20,958 nt of DNA from Chromera velia (GCA_018398765.1 JAHBMJ010002244.1:1-20958); one strand, 5' to 3'; shown: positions 1 to 12,568, counted from the first letter of the stretch. Notes: a model not told the origin generated them from the sequence alone. Numbers and translations: made by a program.

Positions 1-1137
1 AGTCAAAAGAACAACAAACAACGTCATTTGCTTGTGTCCTAAGCAGTCACTTCATTTTCAGTCCAAGCAATCGGCTGAAACGCCAAAACAGAAACCAGCT
101 TTTGTTCCCCCCTGCTCTTATCTCAAACAACACATGAGAAATCGGACCCAAAAAGTCGGTATTTTCACAAAATAACCATCGAAAGTTTTCCGGAAAACTA
201 TAGAGACTATCAAACAACGATCCAAAAAGCGATTGAAGTTATCTATCAGATGCAAGAGGAACAATCTGAAGTTGATTTCAGCAGAGAACAGAGAACACTG
301 ACAGACTGATTTCAGGATATGTGATGTAGCATAATTGCAGGCAAAGCCCGGCAGAGCTAAGCTCAGATGCATGTATGGCTGTATTGGTGAGCCAATATAT
401 TTTTTTCTTATTTTTTTAATACGTTCGCATAGCAAAATTCAAGGGCAGGGGTCTATATGCAGCTAGCTGGCATGCCGTGGCCCCCGGCCATGGTATCTGT
501 TAAGGCCCTTAGCCGCACCTATGGAAAAAAAAAAGTCGAATTACCAATAAATCGGGATACATTTACCTTTCGGGACCCGCGCTTTCCGGCAATTGCATGT
601 ATAGCGCGTGCATGGCAAACATGCACCTTTTGTCTAACTTTGATGTATCGGTACATGAATGAATGAATGAATAAATGAATGAATGAAGTTGGCTTTACTT
701 ATGCAAAAACACACATGGAGGGGAATTGTACGTAGATTCGATCATCCGTGTAGTTTTTAAGGAAGGCGATAAAGCATACCGTCTAAGTGAAGCTGTTCTG
801 AATTGCTTAGAATTGCTTCGTTATTTGACTATGCTACCAAGCTCAGTGGCAAGTTAAGACATGCCGCCTTACAGAGTTAGGAGTAAGCCGCACCATGACT
901 GAGTGCGCTTGACAAAGAGGAAAAACGGTTAATTTGATCTGCAGGAATCTTTTTTTACTCGTCTTCTTTCTTTCTACTTGGCCCCTCTTATCGTTCTTCA
1001 GTACCTAGTTTCTCGACTTCCTTCTACCTCCACTTGAGGATTTGGGACACAAAATACTGTCTATATATAGTGTGTATCGCTGTGGATGCTGTACTATTCG
1101 CTTTGAAATGTTGTGGAGAGCCTTACCACGTATGGGT
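1..1137. other. no supported gene
   Basis: No open frame here has recognisable domains or plausible splice structure. The only pattern is a short (TGAA)n microsatellite at about 655-687. The longest frame (118-435, - strand) has an unremarkable composition and is treated as chance. Confidence 0.5.
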
Positions 1138-2600
1138 CCAGCGCTTGGTGAGTTCAAGAGGGAGAGATATGAACAGAAGCCGTTTGGGCCTGTGGATAAA
1201 GCTAGGTAAGCAAGTGTGTGAACAGAAGCCGTTTGGGCATGTGGGTGAATGTTTGGGCGTGCGGGTGTATGGAGAAAGAGGGGCATGGAAAGGAAGTGTG
1301 TGCAGTAACAGAATCCGCTTAGGCCTGCAGGTGGATGAATGAAGGGAGATGGAGAGAACGAGCATGTTTATGAGTATGTATGAGTTTGTGAACAGAAGCC
1401 GTTTAGGCGTGCGGGTGAGACAAGGAGAACGAATGTGTGAATAGAAGCTGCTTGGGCTCGTGGATAAATGAAGAGAGATCAATTGTATATCATTAAAGAA
1501 AAGCCGCTTGGGCTGCTGGTTAGGCCTGTGGATGAATGAAGAGAGATCAAGTGTATGAATAGAAACATACAGAAGCCGCTTGGGCCTATGGATGAGTGAA
1601 GAGAGACAGGGAGAACGAGCGTGTGAACAGAAGCCGTTTGGGTATGTAGGTGAATGAAGGGAGATAAGGAGATACAAAGAGAGCGAGTATGTGAACAAAA
1701 GCCGCTTGGGTATGTGGGTGAATGAAGGGAAATAAGGAGATACAAGGAGAGCGAATGTGTGAATAGAGGCTACTTAGGTGTGTGGGTAAATGAAAGGAGA
1801 CAAAGAGATACAAGGAGAGCGAGTGTGTGAACAAAAGCCGGTTAGGTATGCAGGCGAAGAAAGAGAGACAAGGAGAATGACTATGTGAACAGAAGCGAGG
1901 AACAGGAGCCGTTTGGGCCCATGAATGAATGAAGAGGGATCAATTATGTGTCATTGAACAAAAGCCGCTCGGGCTTATGGCTAGGCCTATCGATGAATGA
2001 AGAGATATCAAGTGTATGAACAGAAGCCGCTTGGGCCTGCTGATAGATTAGGAAAGATATGGAGAGTGAGTGTGTGAACAGAAGCCGTTTGGGAGTGTGG
2101 GTGAATGAAGAGAGACAAGGAGATACAAGGAGAGCGAGTGTGTGAACAGAAGCCGCTGGGGCCTCATGCAGTGAATCAATGAAGAATAATGAAGAGAGAC
2201 ATAAAGAGCGAGTGTGTAAACAGAAGCCGTTTGGGGCGTCACGACAGTGTGGGTGCATGAACATAGATAGGGAAAGCAAGTGTGTGAACCGGTGTGAACA
2301 GGCTAGGTGAACAGGAGCCGGTTGGGCGTGTGGGTTAATGAAGAGGGACAAGGACTCGCACAAGCATATCAGCAGAAGATATTTGTATGGGCGTGTGAGT
2401 ACCTGAATAAATAGAGACAGCCTGTCACTAAGAGAGAATGAGACTCAGTATGTAAATAGAACTTCAAGCCGCTAGGGCCTGTGGGTAAATAGAAATAAAC
2501 AAAGAGAGACGAAGAGAGCGAGTGTGTCAATAAAAGCCGTTTAGGCGTATGAATGTGAGAGTATTAATGGAAGCCGTTAACTTTGGGCATGTGGGTGAGT
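1138..2600. repeat. degenerate ~65 bp minisatellite
   Basis: About 21 imperfect copies of a unit with the core GAACAGAAGCCGTTTGGG, followed by a GTGGGTGAATGAAGAGAGA-like segment and a GGAGAGCGAGTGTGT-like segment. Core copies lie near 1171, 1223, 1391, 1500, 1571, 1628, 1696, 1831, 1900, 1958, 2020, 2077, 2144, 2220, 2312, 2465 and 2533. Spacing is mostly 55-75 bp and sometimes longer, so units differ by internal indels. Open frames on the - strand here read as repeated Pro-Lys-Arg-Leu-Leu and Ser-Leu strings and are products of the repeat, not genes. Confidence 0.85.
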
Positions 2601-2624
2601 GATCAAAGAGAGACAGGGAAAATA

Positions 2625-2750
2625 AGGGAGTAAGTGAGTGAACAAGTGAGACAGTGAGTGAGTGAATTAGTGAGAAAAGCAAGAATGACTTAGTGAGTAG
2701 TGACCTAGTCAGTGACTAAGTGTGTTGGTGAGTGAGTAAGTGAGCACAAT
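2625..2750. repeat. GTGA-rich short-period repeat
   Basis: Irregular runs of GTGAGTGA and related AGTGA words follow the minisatellite directly. They may be its decayed edge or an independent tetranucleotide expansion. Confidence 0.55.
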
Positions 2751-3147
2751 TAACTACAGCAACTAATACAGCAAGCGTAGTAAGCGCATAGTTTGGGACT
2801 TGTATAACGTTGTGTTCAAACATTTTATAGACTAGCTCACAGCCTCAGTCATAGCTAGATGATTTAAAAGAGCAAGTTGATAATAGAAGGCGTATATAAT
2901 GTTTGGCTACTATATATACTACTATGCTACTACTAGAATGGCCAAAATATAAATAAAAGTAAATGAAAGAAACATTACAGCATGTGTGCCTGTATATAAA
3001 AGACCTATATATTAACTCTATAAATAAAAAATAAAAATGTAAGTAGATGTAAGCAGGGAGCACTGTGATTTTTTTTTTTAATAAGCAAAAATAAGTTGTT
3101 AAACATTTATCAGTAATGTATTGCTGCGGTTACAATTTCATTTTCTC
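2751..3147. other. AT-rich intergenic stretch
   Basis: AT-rich sequence with many TATATA and AATAAA words and no convincing coding frame. A - strand frame at 2845-3063 is rich in Tyr, Phe and Ser, as expected from AT bias alone. Confidence 0.5.
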
Positions 3148-3399
3148 TTTCACGTTTGACCTCCCTGAACGTAACTACCACTTGATAGTTCAAACCGCAT
3201 TTTTGGATAAGCTTGAAAGTCCACGCCGCAAATGCGGATCATTTATGGTGTCTTGAAAGCCAAAGCCGCATATCTGGACGGTGTCTTGACCATCTACGCC
3301 GCAGGCGTGGACGGTCTCTTAAAAAAAGATGCCGCAAATAGAGATGATCTTGATTATATTTTTTTAAGTAGCACTTAGGTTCAGGGAGATTTCACGTTT
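3148..3399. mobile_element. MITE-like element with TIRs and flanking direct repeats
   Basis: Imperfect terminal inverted repeats lie at 3161-3185 and 3364-3388. They match at 20 of 25 positions, and the outer 10 bases (CTCCCTGAAC) are perfect. The 10-bp word TTTCACGTTT occurs directly outside on both sides (3148-3157 and 3390-3399), as a target-site duplication would. Inside are about five copies of a ~33-bp unit starting G/ACCGCA (near 3194, 3225, 3265, 3298 and 3331). No transposase is encoded, so the element would be non-autonomous. A 9-10 bp duplication would suit the Mutator-like superfamily, but that is inference. It could also be a decayed gene fragment with a chance inverted repeat. 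Confidence 0.5.
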
Positions 3400-4243
3400 A
3401 TTCACGTTAACACCATGTGTTAGCGAAGTCCTTGTACGTCATTAATTTTTTTATTAGCAAACGTATCTAATAGCAAAGCTCTTCTTATTTCTTCTTCTCA
3501 ACCGTCTTAAAACCTGTCCAGCCGTCTCCGGCCCTCTACGGCATTTACAGATACCGCGGCTACGCCTTTGCGCAGCCAACAACCGTGATTGAGGGTTTTG
3601 TCATGCACCATATATTAATATGTATTCCTATTAATATGGGAAGGGGAAACTGTTGCATGCATGTACCATGATCATGGACGCACCTCTCAGTGCTCTCACC
3701 CTATCTCACCCCTGGGGGCCACGGCATGTCCCGTAGGGACATTACAATCAAACTATAAACTATCAGCTGGCAGCGGGAACCACGAAGGTCAGGCAATTGT
3801 TTGTTTACTACTGTGCATCGTGACAGAGAAGCATCTGTTGGGGGAGCTGAAAAACTAAGACAGGCTGCCCAAGCACACAATCTCGATCTGTCAGACTATT
3901 GTAACTCTACGTGCGTGCTCACGCAAACAACAGGCGTGTCAAGAATGCCTACTATCCCATGCTGGTCATGCGCAGTTCTGAACGAGCGCACCTTCAGTCC
4001 GACTCCGACTGATCGATAGTGATCGTGTTAATTCAACCGAGTGCTTCGTGTTGACCTTTTCTGGCATACAGTAACGGCTGGAGACTCTTCGAGTGGACTC
4101 TACCTGCGAAGAGTCCGTTCTTCAAAGCCATACGTGCGCTCCTTTCTCGGGACTGAAGGAGCCCCGGTCTATTTTGGCAGTTCTGGTTGCACACATATAC
4201 ATGCTTCCAGTGCATACATTTACCACTTTGCTGTAGATCCACG
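3400..4243. other. upstream region of the kinase gene, no gene called
   Basis: Short open frames (for example 3801-4019 and 4041-4325 on +) lack recognisable features or splice partners. The stretch probably includes the promoter and 5' UTR of the kinase gene, but I see no defined TATA box or initiator. An AT-rich palindromic word (TATTAATA) lies near 3611. Confidence 0.4.
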
Positions 4244-6274
4244 ATGTGGCGAAGCAGCCAATCTCAAATTTCCGATGACACCAGGACCGACCGTTTGTTT
4301 GAGAGCTTCACCTATGACTGCTTGAGAAACGCGACCGTTACCAAGGACAATACGCGAGCACAGCAATGGGGGATCCAGAGATCAAGGCGATGGCCCCTGT
4401 TATGGGTCTTCCAAGATCCCCGGCTGGAAGAACTCTACAGGGTGAGTCTTCGGTCTTTCCATCTGTCCGTCTGTAAGCTTCCAAAGAAATGTTGTGCCTG
4501 TCATGTTTCATTCTCTGGATTTCTATATATGCATGGATTGGTCTCTTGTCTGACCTGGCTGCGCATGATTAAAAAAAATACGCTCAGTGAGTTAGAGTGT
4601 ATAGCAGATGAATCACCACCCATGCAGGCACAGCTGCATAAATTTGCATCTGAATGCACGTCATCAGGCTGCTTTACGAGTTCACAGTCGCATTTGTACG
4701 CGTGTCAGAGAGTTAGAGCCTCTCTGTGTTCAGTTGAACCTCCCAAGATGCTACCTACTCCAGGATTGTGTGGGGGGATACATGTGTTGTAGAGTGGGAT
4801 ACATGTATTGTAGTGTGGGATACATGTATTGTAGTGTGGGATACATGTATTACACACGCTGCACTGTGACCACGCACTAATGAGCATATGATCTGTTCAG
4901 GAACTGGGGATGAGATCGGCATGTAACCGAATGTGGATGATGGTCAGCTGGGTCGTCTTCTCAGAGCGTTGGTTGGTTGGTTCGTTACACCCTAGCATCC
5001 TCAACAGTTTTTCAATGCCGGAAGGATCCTATCTTGCAGAAGTTCCTTGTAGAGAGAGGTATTTGAACGCTCTCGTCTCGTCTCACTTTGCTGCAAGCAA
5101 AGCGGGGGGCCTATCTGTCTAGCGTTGACCGCTTTCTCTCACCCCATCAGCCATCTCATTTCTTCCCGCCCCTTCCTCTCAATCTCTCTTTCACTTTACA
5201 CCCAATCAATTTGACCGTGAAGGGCTGCGGCCTGTTCCACATTCTCGTTCGCTTTCTTCTGTGCAAAGATGTTACGAAGCAGTCTTGTTCATTTCTTGCA
5301 CGCATCTCCGTACAAGCTGTCAAAGTGTCAAAGGGTTTTGGCCATCTTGTCTTGCATGTGTGAATGGGCGGGCACGTATCTGCCTGCAGGCTCTGGCTGT
5401 GTTCAGTATCAACTTCCTCGCGTTCGTCATCAACGCCCCTCTTGGGTATGCGCAAGTCGGGAGGCGCTACTTCGGACGGGCCGGGGTCAGTCAGTCAGCC
5501 TGTCTGTCTGCCTGTCTGTCTTTTCTTCTGGGCATCTTGCCGGGAGTTCTGTCTACCTTTCGCTTTGTGCATGTGTGTGTGTGTGTGTGTGTGTAAGTGA
5601 GTGAGTCCACTTGATGGCCTCTCTGTAGGCCATGAAGCCGGTGCATCAAGGAATGAGCAAGCGGTCCCAAAAAAGAATGGAGGAAAGAGGCCAATGTGCT
5701 CGTAGACCGGGACCATGCAGGCATGCCCCTCTACAGTAGCTGGGCAGATGGGTGAATGGAAGTATTTATGTGCTGTCGAGTTTCGCCAGTCTTGTCCCAT
5801 CTTTTTCTTCTCTCATCAAACTTTTCTATTTGGAGTCTCCGTGTCCCCCCTTTCTGTCTGTCTGTGCGCATGCAGGTCTTGGGCCTCTTTTTTTGCATTG
5901 TGGGCGCCCTTCTGGTCATAGTTGGCATGCACATCCAGAGGAGGAGGTTTGAAAAGGTGGGTGACTAAATTTAGCAGAGAGGGATTGGAAGTTTAATGTA
6001 GCAGAAGAGAATGTCAAGAGAATGTGTGGAAACAACAGCGAGGGCTTTCTGCCTTCGTTGAAATGAAGAACCTGTGAAAAAAAAGGAAAGCCGACCGAAC
6101 AAAGAGAGATTGTCTGTCGAGTCCTTATTGCTAGACGAAGATGTGCGTAGCGTACGAAACTGGTTTGTCTGTGTATGGGCTGCGTGAGACAATGTGTTTT
6201 CTGTAAATTGTGTAAGTGAGCGTGTGTGCGGTGTGCATACGAGTGTGGGATTATGTTGCTTGCCTGTGTATTTG

Positions 6275-6324
<50 letters not shown>

Positions 6325-6331
6325 TGTGTAC

Positions 6332-6375
<44 letters not shown>

Positions 6376-7586
6376 GACCTCTGTAGCTGTGCTCGTGATG
6401 GATGCTTGCCGGAGCACCTGTTTGTCGTCTCCTTCGATTTTTGGGTCCTGATTTCTACTAAACACTCGCTCTGCAACTTCCCCCCTGGAGGACACTTGCA
6501 GACAGACATTCAGCCCCCCCTGAGAGCTAGACCCGAATGTCTCTGAGTTGACCCCTCATTTTCTTCATGTCTCTTCGCGATCATCTTTTTTCTTTTGCGT
6601 GCAGAAGACGTTCGGTTCTGCAATTGCACAGAAGAGAGAACCAGAGGAGGGCATTGACAAGGAAAAGCAAAAGGAAGACCTCGAGGAAGTCGGTCGGCTT
6701 GGAGGTCTAGTCTAGACTGCAAATTCAGCTTTTGCTAGTTTCAGATTTCCTATATTCATTTTCATCTCCTTCCTTTCGTGCCTCTGCCTGCCGATCTCTT
6801 TCCATCCGGATAGATCCTCTGCTGCCGCAACGGAACTCGACAGACACACTTTTACAGTCGGATTCATTACACCTCTCGCACCTTTATCGTCACATTCGAT
6901 TACGCACTTCGTTCGCATCCGGCCTTCTTGTGGGTGAGTGATACCTTTCTGTGTTCATGTGATAAATGCAGGGAAAGAGGGAGCAGGTTGCTTCTCTCTC
7001 GGTGACACCTGTAGAAGGAGCAAACGAAACGTCGGAGACCACAGCGACGACAGCGAATCCGCCAAAGGAAAAGGGAATCGGCACAGCAGTGGTCCGTTGG
7101 GGCAAGTCTCTGAGGAAATTGACGACACGACGAGACAGACCGAAGAAAAACAGTGCGACGGGGATGGAGGGAAAGGAAGGGGCAACTTCGTCGGGGAGGG
7201 GACTAACCGGGCTAACAGGGGAGAGGGCATCAGAGGGGCGGGAGTGGAAGAGTCGTAAAGAGTGGGGAGAGTGGAAAGGGGGTTCTATGGACCCACAGGT
7301 GCGGCAGCACTGGAGGAACTTGTTCATTATTGGAGTAAGTGGGTGGGTGGGTGGGTTGGTCAGGCGGAAAGATTAAGTAGTGTGTGGATCTCTTTTTCTG
7401 TTCCTCTACCTGCGTATCTGTCTGTCAGTACGATGGGCAGGCACACGGCAGATATCCTTTTCAATGCTCCCAGAAAAATCCTCTCCCTCGAACAGCAAAT
7501 TCATGCACTTTCACTTTAGCTGCAAATTGCAGGCTTCTGTAATACGGATGAAAGAAAAGTGTCGCTCACTCCACTCCATTCTCTCC

Positions 7587-7624
<38 letters not shown>

Positions 7625-8489
7625 ATCGCGCAGCTGACAGGGACTTTGATTTCTGCGGTCTCGGCCTTCACCTTCGCCGTCGCTTCTTTCCGTTGGCATG
7701 TGGAAGAGGAGTTCGGGACTGGTAGACGGAAAAGTGTCGCCGCCAGTGTGGCTTCTCTTGTCATTGTATGGATAGCCACAGGTACGTGGAGGACTGAATT
7801 GTTTTTGGAGTCGGGAGGTTCTGAGGAAGACACTGTGCTCTCTGATTTACTCATGAACCTCTTGCAATGAGCCGTCAAGTCTGTGTGTGTGTGTGCGTGT
7901 GTCTGTGCGTGCGTGCGTGCGTGCATGTGTGTGTGTGTGTGTGTGTTGTGCGCAAATGAATATTTACCTAAGTGCATGTGTGTGATGATTGTATCATCGC
8001 GTACGTGTATGTATGTGCGGGTCCCCCCNNCCTCTGTGCCCCCCTCTGTGTGTGTGTGTGTGTGTGCAGAGACTCTGAAGGACGTCGCATTTTTGTCTCA
8101 CCTCTATCTTGTAGTCTTTGCACTCTTTCAGCTTTCTTGGGATTCCACAGTCAGTCTTCTTTGTGAATTAGTGGAAAAAGTCCTCTTTCCTCCGGCTCTT
8201 CTTTTCAAATCTTCCCCCGATACATTCGAATTCAATCGTGCCTATTTGACCCACCGACTTTCGTTTAGGTCCTGTCTAAGTCTTCTCTTGTATGTGGAGA
8301 TGGGGCTTCTGCTTCCCGCGTTCCGGCTCGGAGGACCCTCTGATACCCGAATGTGCTTAGAGAGTAGACGGGGCACATTAAGAATCACTGTATCTTTCTT
8401 CGCGGGTGTACTTCACAAAGTTGGGTTTCAAGATACGCTGAACTGCGCGATTGCGACTGAGGGCATTAGTGGATTGTAATTCTGTTTCT

Positions 8490-8523
<34 letters not shown>

Positions 8524-8642
8524 AGTTTGTTGGTATGGCAGCCAATGCCTCCCAAGACCGTCTCCAGCGTATGTTCATTGTGACGATTTTTGTCGGTTTC
8601 CTTCTCCTAGCCACGCGGAGCTATGAGCGAGCACAGCGACAG
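4244..8642 (+). CDS. kinase gene, N-terminal membrane sensor exons
   Basis: The first exon (66 codons) is hydrophilic and ends FQDPRLEELYR before GTGAGT. Hydrophobic segments follow: one joined across 4901-4942 and 5390-5485 (MWMM plus ALAVFSINFLAFVINAP), one in 5876-5956 (VLGLFFCIVGALLVIVGM), one across 7334/7634, one at the end of 7634-7781 (SVAASVASLVIVWIAT), one in 8070-8149 (HLYLVVFALFQL) and one in 8526-8642 (MFIVTIFVGFLLLA). That makes six helices. Between helices 2 and 3 is a ~150-residue basic, Gly/Lys/Glu-rich loop (6605-6688 and 6972-7334) with no recognised domain. The exon at 7634-7781 ends in phase 1 and is completed by 8070-8149. The ligand is unknown. The donor of the 4901 exon could instead lie near 4976, adding part of a further hydrophobic stretch, or that exon could be skipped; both keep frame. 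Confidence 0.7.
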
Positions 8643-9183
8643 GTAAGTTGCTCGCTTTCTTTCGGTGTCCGTGCATTGTACTGACTCAACTCTGCAATCC
8701 TCTAGCAGCACTGCCTGACTGAATTTACGTCCAGCATGAGATATCAAAAAAAAAAGTTGAGGCAATGAGGGGTAAATGGGGGTCAATTTGAATATGTGAG
8801 GCAAAGAGGAGGAGTCAGAGGAAAAAGAAAATCAGTACAAAAACAAGGGGAAAGTGAGGTGTCAACAGTACTCATCCAGTTAATGACTCTTCGACAATTC
8901 CTGTGCAGCTCCCGCTTCACCATCGTAATTAGTCTGTATCTACTTTGCTTTCTCGCTCACTTGCTTGCAAACCGACCCCATATTATCGTTCGATCTGTCT
9001 TTTTCGGTGCTCGTGCAACTTTTTTGCCGCCAGGCCAGTCTGCCTATCTGTTCTATGAGCTGATGAGCGTGAACCAAATTTTACAAAAAGGCGTCGCCCA
9101 CGCTATTTTTCTGCCTTTCTTTTTTGTTTCTTTTTTTCTTGTTAATTTCTTCGTGCCTTCGTTTGTTTGTTTGTCTGTTTCCG

Positions 9184-9214
<31 letters not shown>

Positions 9215-10725
9215 CTGTTTTTTTTTTTTCTCTTCTTGTCGTTTGCCCATTCTTCTTTTCTGAGTCTCTGTCCGTCTGTGTCTGTCTGTCTGTCTGTGTT
9301 GGGATTTTTCTGCAGACACTTGCGGTGTTATGGGATTCCAAAAAAAACCAGAACCTGGCTGCTGAGACGGGAAAAGAGCTCTCACTGCAGCAACGTTTCA
9401 CTCTGAGCCAGGCACTGTTCTTCCAAAAGGTTTGCTTCTCTCTCTGCTCGTTCGTTCTATTCTTCCACTATCTACATTTCTTTCCTCCCCATCGTCTATG
9501 TGTGTGTGAAAGAGAGAGAGAGAGAGTTTCAACACGTGTTCACTTGTGTGTGCGTGTGCGTGAGTGTACATGTGTTTTTCTGATCGACGCTGCCTGCCTG
9601 TGTTTCAGAAGTTGAAGGGACCTCTCGATGGGCATCCGAAGGAACCCACAGCTGTGTATGTACTCAGATGATTTTCTAGTATCCCGATTGCTTGATTGAT
9701 TTCCGCACAGCCTTTCACTCACTTACTCAGTGGGTGTGTGATGGAATGAGAAATTGAGTGAGTGACCAGATGACTGAAGGATTACTTGAATCAATCGATC
9801 AATTAATGCCATGACATGATGATGCAGATTGTGCACGACCTCAAGACTCCTCTATGGTAAGTTTGAGAGTCTACAGAGACACATGAAGAGGATTCATCAT
9901 TCCAACTTGAGCGATCCTGTTCCTCTTCTTCTCTGCCCCTTCCTGCACTCCCTCTCTGTTTTTGCCAATCGAAGGTCCAGAAAGCACTTCAGTCTCTCAC
10001 TGTCCACCTGCAACTTTCTTTCTTTTTCATTTGACTCGACCTGTGTTGCAATGTCTTCATCGTAAAAACTCCCACACAGCGCAGAGGAGACAATCTCTCG
10101 CACGCGTGTGCAGTTGTTGCTTTCTTGTCATTGAAAGAATGTGCGTCTGTTTTTTTCTCGTGACTGATCGCATATATGTATGGATTCATGCCCTCATGTG
10201 TGTACAGGTCGATCATGCATGCATTAGAGAGCGTGAGAGAGTTTTGGGCCCAGAAAGCGCAACTGCATCACGAGCAGCAACAGCAACAGCAGCACAAAGA
10301 ACGTGCGAAGGGAGCAGGAGAGAGAGTAGCGGTCGAGGCGTCCGAATTTTTCCTCAATGATCACCGAGAAGAGAATGCGATCTTCTTGGAGGATCATGAC
10401 AGAATTTGGGTCCGTCAGTAGACCTAGCGACAAACTCTTTCGTTCCTCCGCTGACTGACCTCCTAGGTTGATAAGTGCGTGAGTGAGTCGCTGTCTGAAT
10501 GTGTGTAGATGTCTGTTTGGATGTCTGTGCATCTATTTGAGTTTCTCTGTGTTTGTATGGGTGTACTTGCCGGAGGCGATTCGACTTGTGCATAACTCGC
10601 ATTCAATCCAAAGTGATGGCATTTTAACTTTGACATCATCCTGTCCTCTCCATGAATCTGTTTTTGCATTTCTTTCTTTTGGACTCCCATTCGCTCGGTC
10701 CCTCCCTCCCTGTCTCTTTGTCTCT

Positions 10726-10775
<50 letters not shown>

Positions 10776-10826
10776 CCAATGCTACAAGCAGGCCTCGCAT
10801 CCACCGTGTACATGCAGGTCTGTCTA

Positions 10827-10863
<37 letters not shown>

Positions 10864-12526
10864 TGAATGAATATCGCCTGACCTTGTGATCCCACGATCG
10901 AGAGACCACCTGGCCAGATTGCTGCCTGCCTGCCCGCCTGACCCTTTTTGTTTTTGGCCCAGTGGGCTAACTGACGCCGCACCCTCTGTCTGTCTGGATG
11001 CTTGAGTTCCCCTCTCACTGGTTGATTCGTTGAATGCTTCTCACATTGTGTTCAAGCACTTGCTTCGCTCTCGTTTCTTGCTTCCTCGTTTGTCTCCTTC
11101 CTACCCTGCCTACCAGAATCTGGCGATGAATTTGTTGGAAGTCGCACGGCTGAAATTTTCGGATTCTGGAGACGGTGGCGGCGACGAGGAGACTGTGCAA
11201 CTAGCGTGTGGCATCAATTCGGTCTGGCGGTGTCTGGAGGTCAGTGAGGGCATTAATTCTGTTTTGGGGGGGGGGGTTGGGACGTCCGGGATAGGTTGAA
11301 CCGAGGGGGCAGTGTAGGTAGGGAGGGTCTGTTGGTGCTCGTAAGGAAAAAACCAAATTAAGCAGAGGGAGAGGAAATGGGCAATTTCCTTGAGCGATTG
11401 CAGTGGGATGTTTGTACATTGTTCTTAAGTCTCGTCTTCTGCTCTCTGCAGTCTGTCGGCATAATGATGACCCCTGCTGGGAAGATGAAGGGCGTGGATG
11501 TGGAAATTTCAGACGCACGTGGCCATCTTCTTTCGACTTTTGGGACTTTGGAAGGGATGGCATGGTTCGATGAGACGCGACTTTTGCAGGTTAGGGGGGC
11601 TCAGAAGTGTCCGTGAAAGAGATGTCTCCTTCATTCTTCCTCGGAGACGAAGAGGACATTTCCTTTTGTCATCTTCTTCTCCCATATTTTCTGCATGGGC
11701 TTCTCTCTGTAACAATTTCTTTCGTACTCTCTGACGCATTTGCACAGCAGAGCCTACACAGATGCAAATTCATACTCTGTACCCTGGAAGGACAACTCCC
11801 TCCTTTCAAGCTTTCTGCACTTTTCTCACCTTTCTGTGTTACAAAAGTGCCACCTCACGCTTACATTCTTGGTGTCTGATTGTCTGCTCTTACTGCCCCC
11901 TGCGTGCAGGCAATCACGTGAGTCTGTCAGCCTGCATGTCGTCACTTTGTCGCCCTTTTCGTCGGACCGTCTGTCTGGCAGTGTGTCGGCCTGTTGATTT
12001 GCTGATCGGTTGCTCGGTTCCTCGACCCATTTAAGAGATGGATGCATTTGCAAGTCTTTCGCTTCGTTTGCGTGATAAATCAGCCTGACGGAGAGTTTGC
12101 CCCTCTAAAACAGCCGAGAGTGAACATACTCTCCTTTACTAGGAGGCCCCCCTCTTTTTTCGCTTTTTTCGACCAAGCTTCTGTTTTCCCTGTCGTGCGT
12201 ACCGATCAATCATCCTTTCTCCAAAGTTACGTCTGGGCATGAGTGAACTGAAATCGACCTTTTGCTTTACCCAGAAGCGTGCACCATCCATGCGTCAGAA
12301 ACTTTTCACCCCTTGCTCTTTGCTTACCCTGCGGTCCTTCTGTGCATGCAGAAACGGCGTCTCAAATGGAGTAAAGGTCTCTTTGAATACCCTTACTTTT
12401 TTTTCTTTTGAGCAGGTTTTGTTTGCGTCTGGAAAGTCTGGGTCTTTTCGTTTGTCTTCGTGCAAGTGATTTGCTCATCTTATTTCCAGTTATTTTTCCG
12501 CTTCTGTCTGCTTGTGTCTCTTTCCT

Positions 12527-12568
<42 letters not shown>

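Noticed and set aside
1123-2363. - strand frames up to 191 residues with repeated PKRLLF strings
   Set aside because: They are repeat translations of the minisatellite, with no other coding sign.
5916-6509. 197-residue - strand frame with poly His-Thr
   Set aside because: It spans a (CA)n/(GA)n microsatellite in a kinase intron.
8926-9263. Hydrophobic frame after 8909 (VISLYLLCFLAHLL) as a seventh membrane helix
   Set aside because: The frame runs into a T/C-rich tract without a good phase-0 donor, whereas joining 8642 directly to 9316 is clean. A short exon 8880-8924 remains possible.
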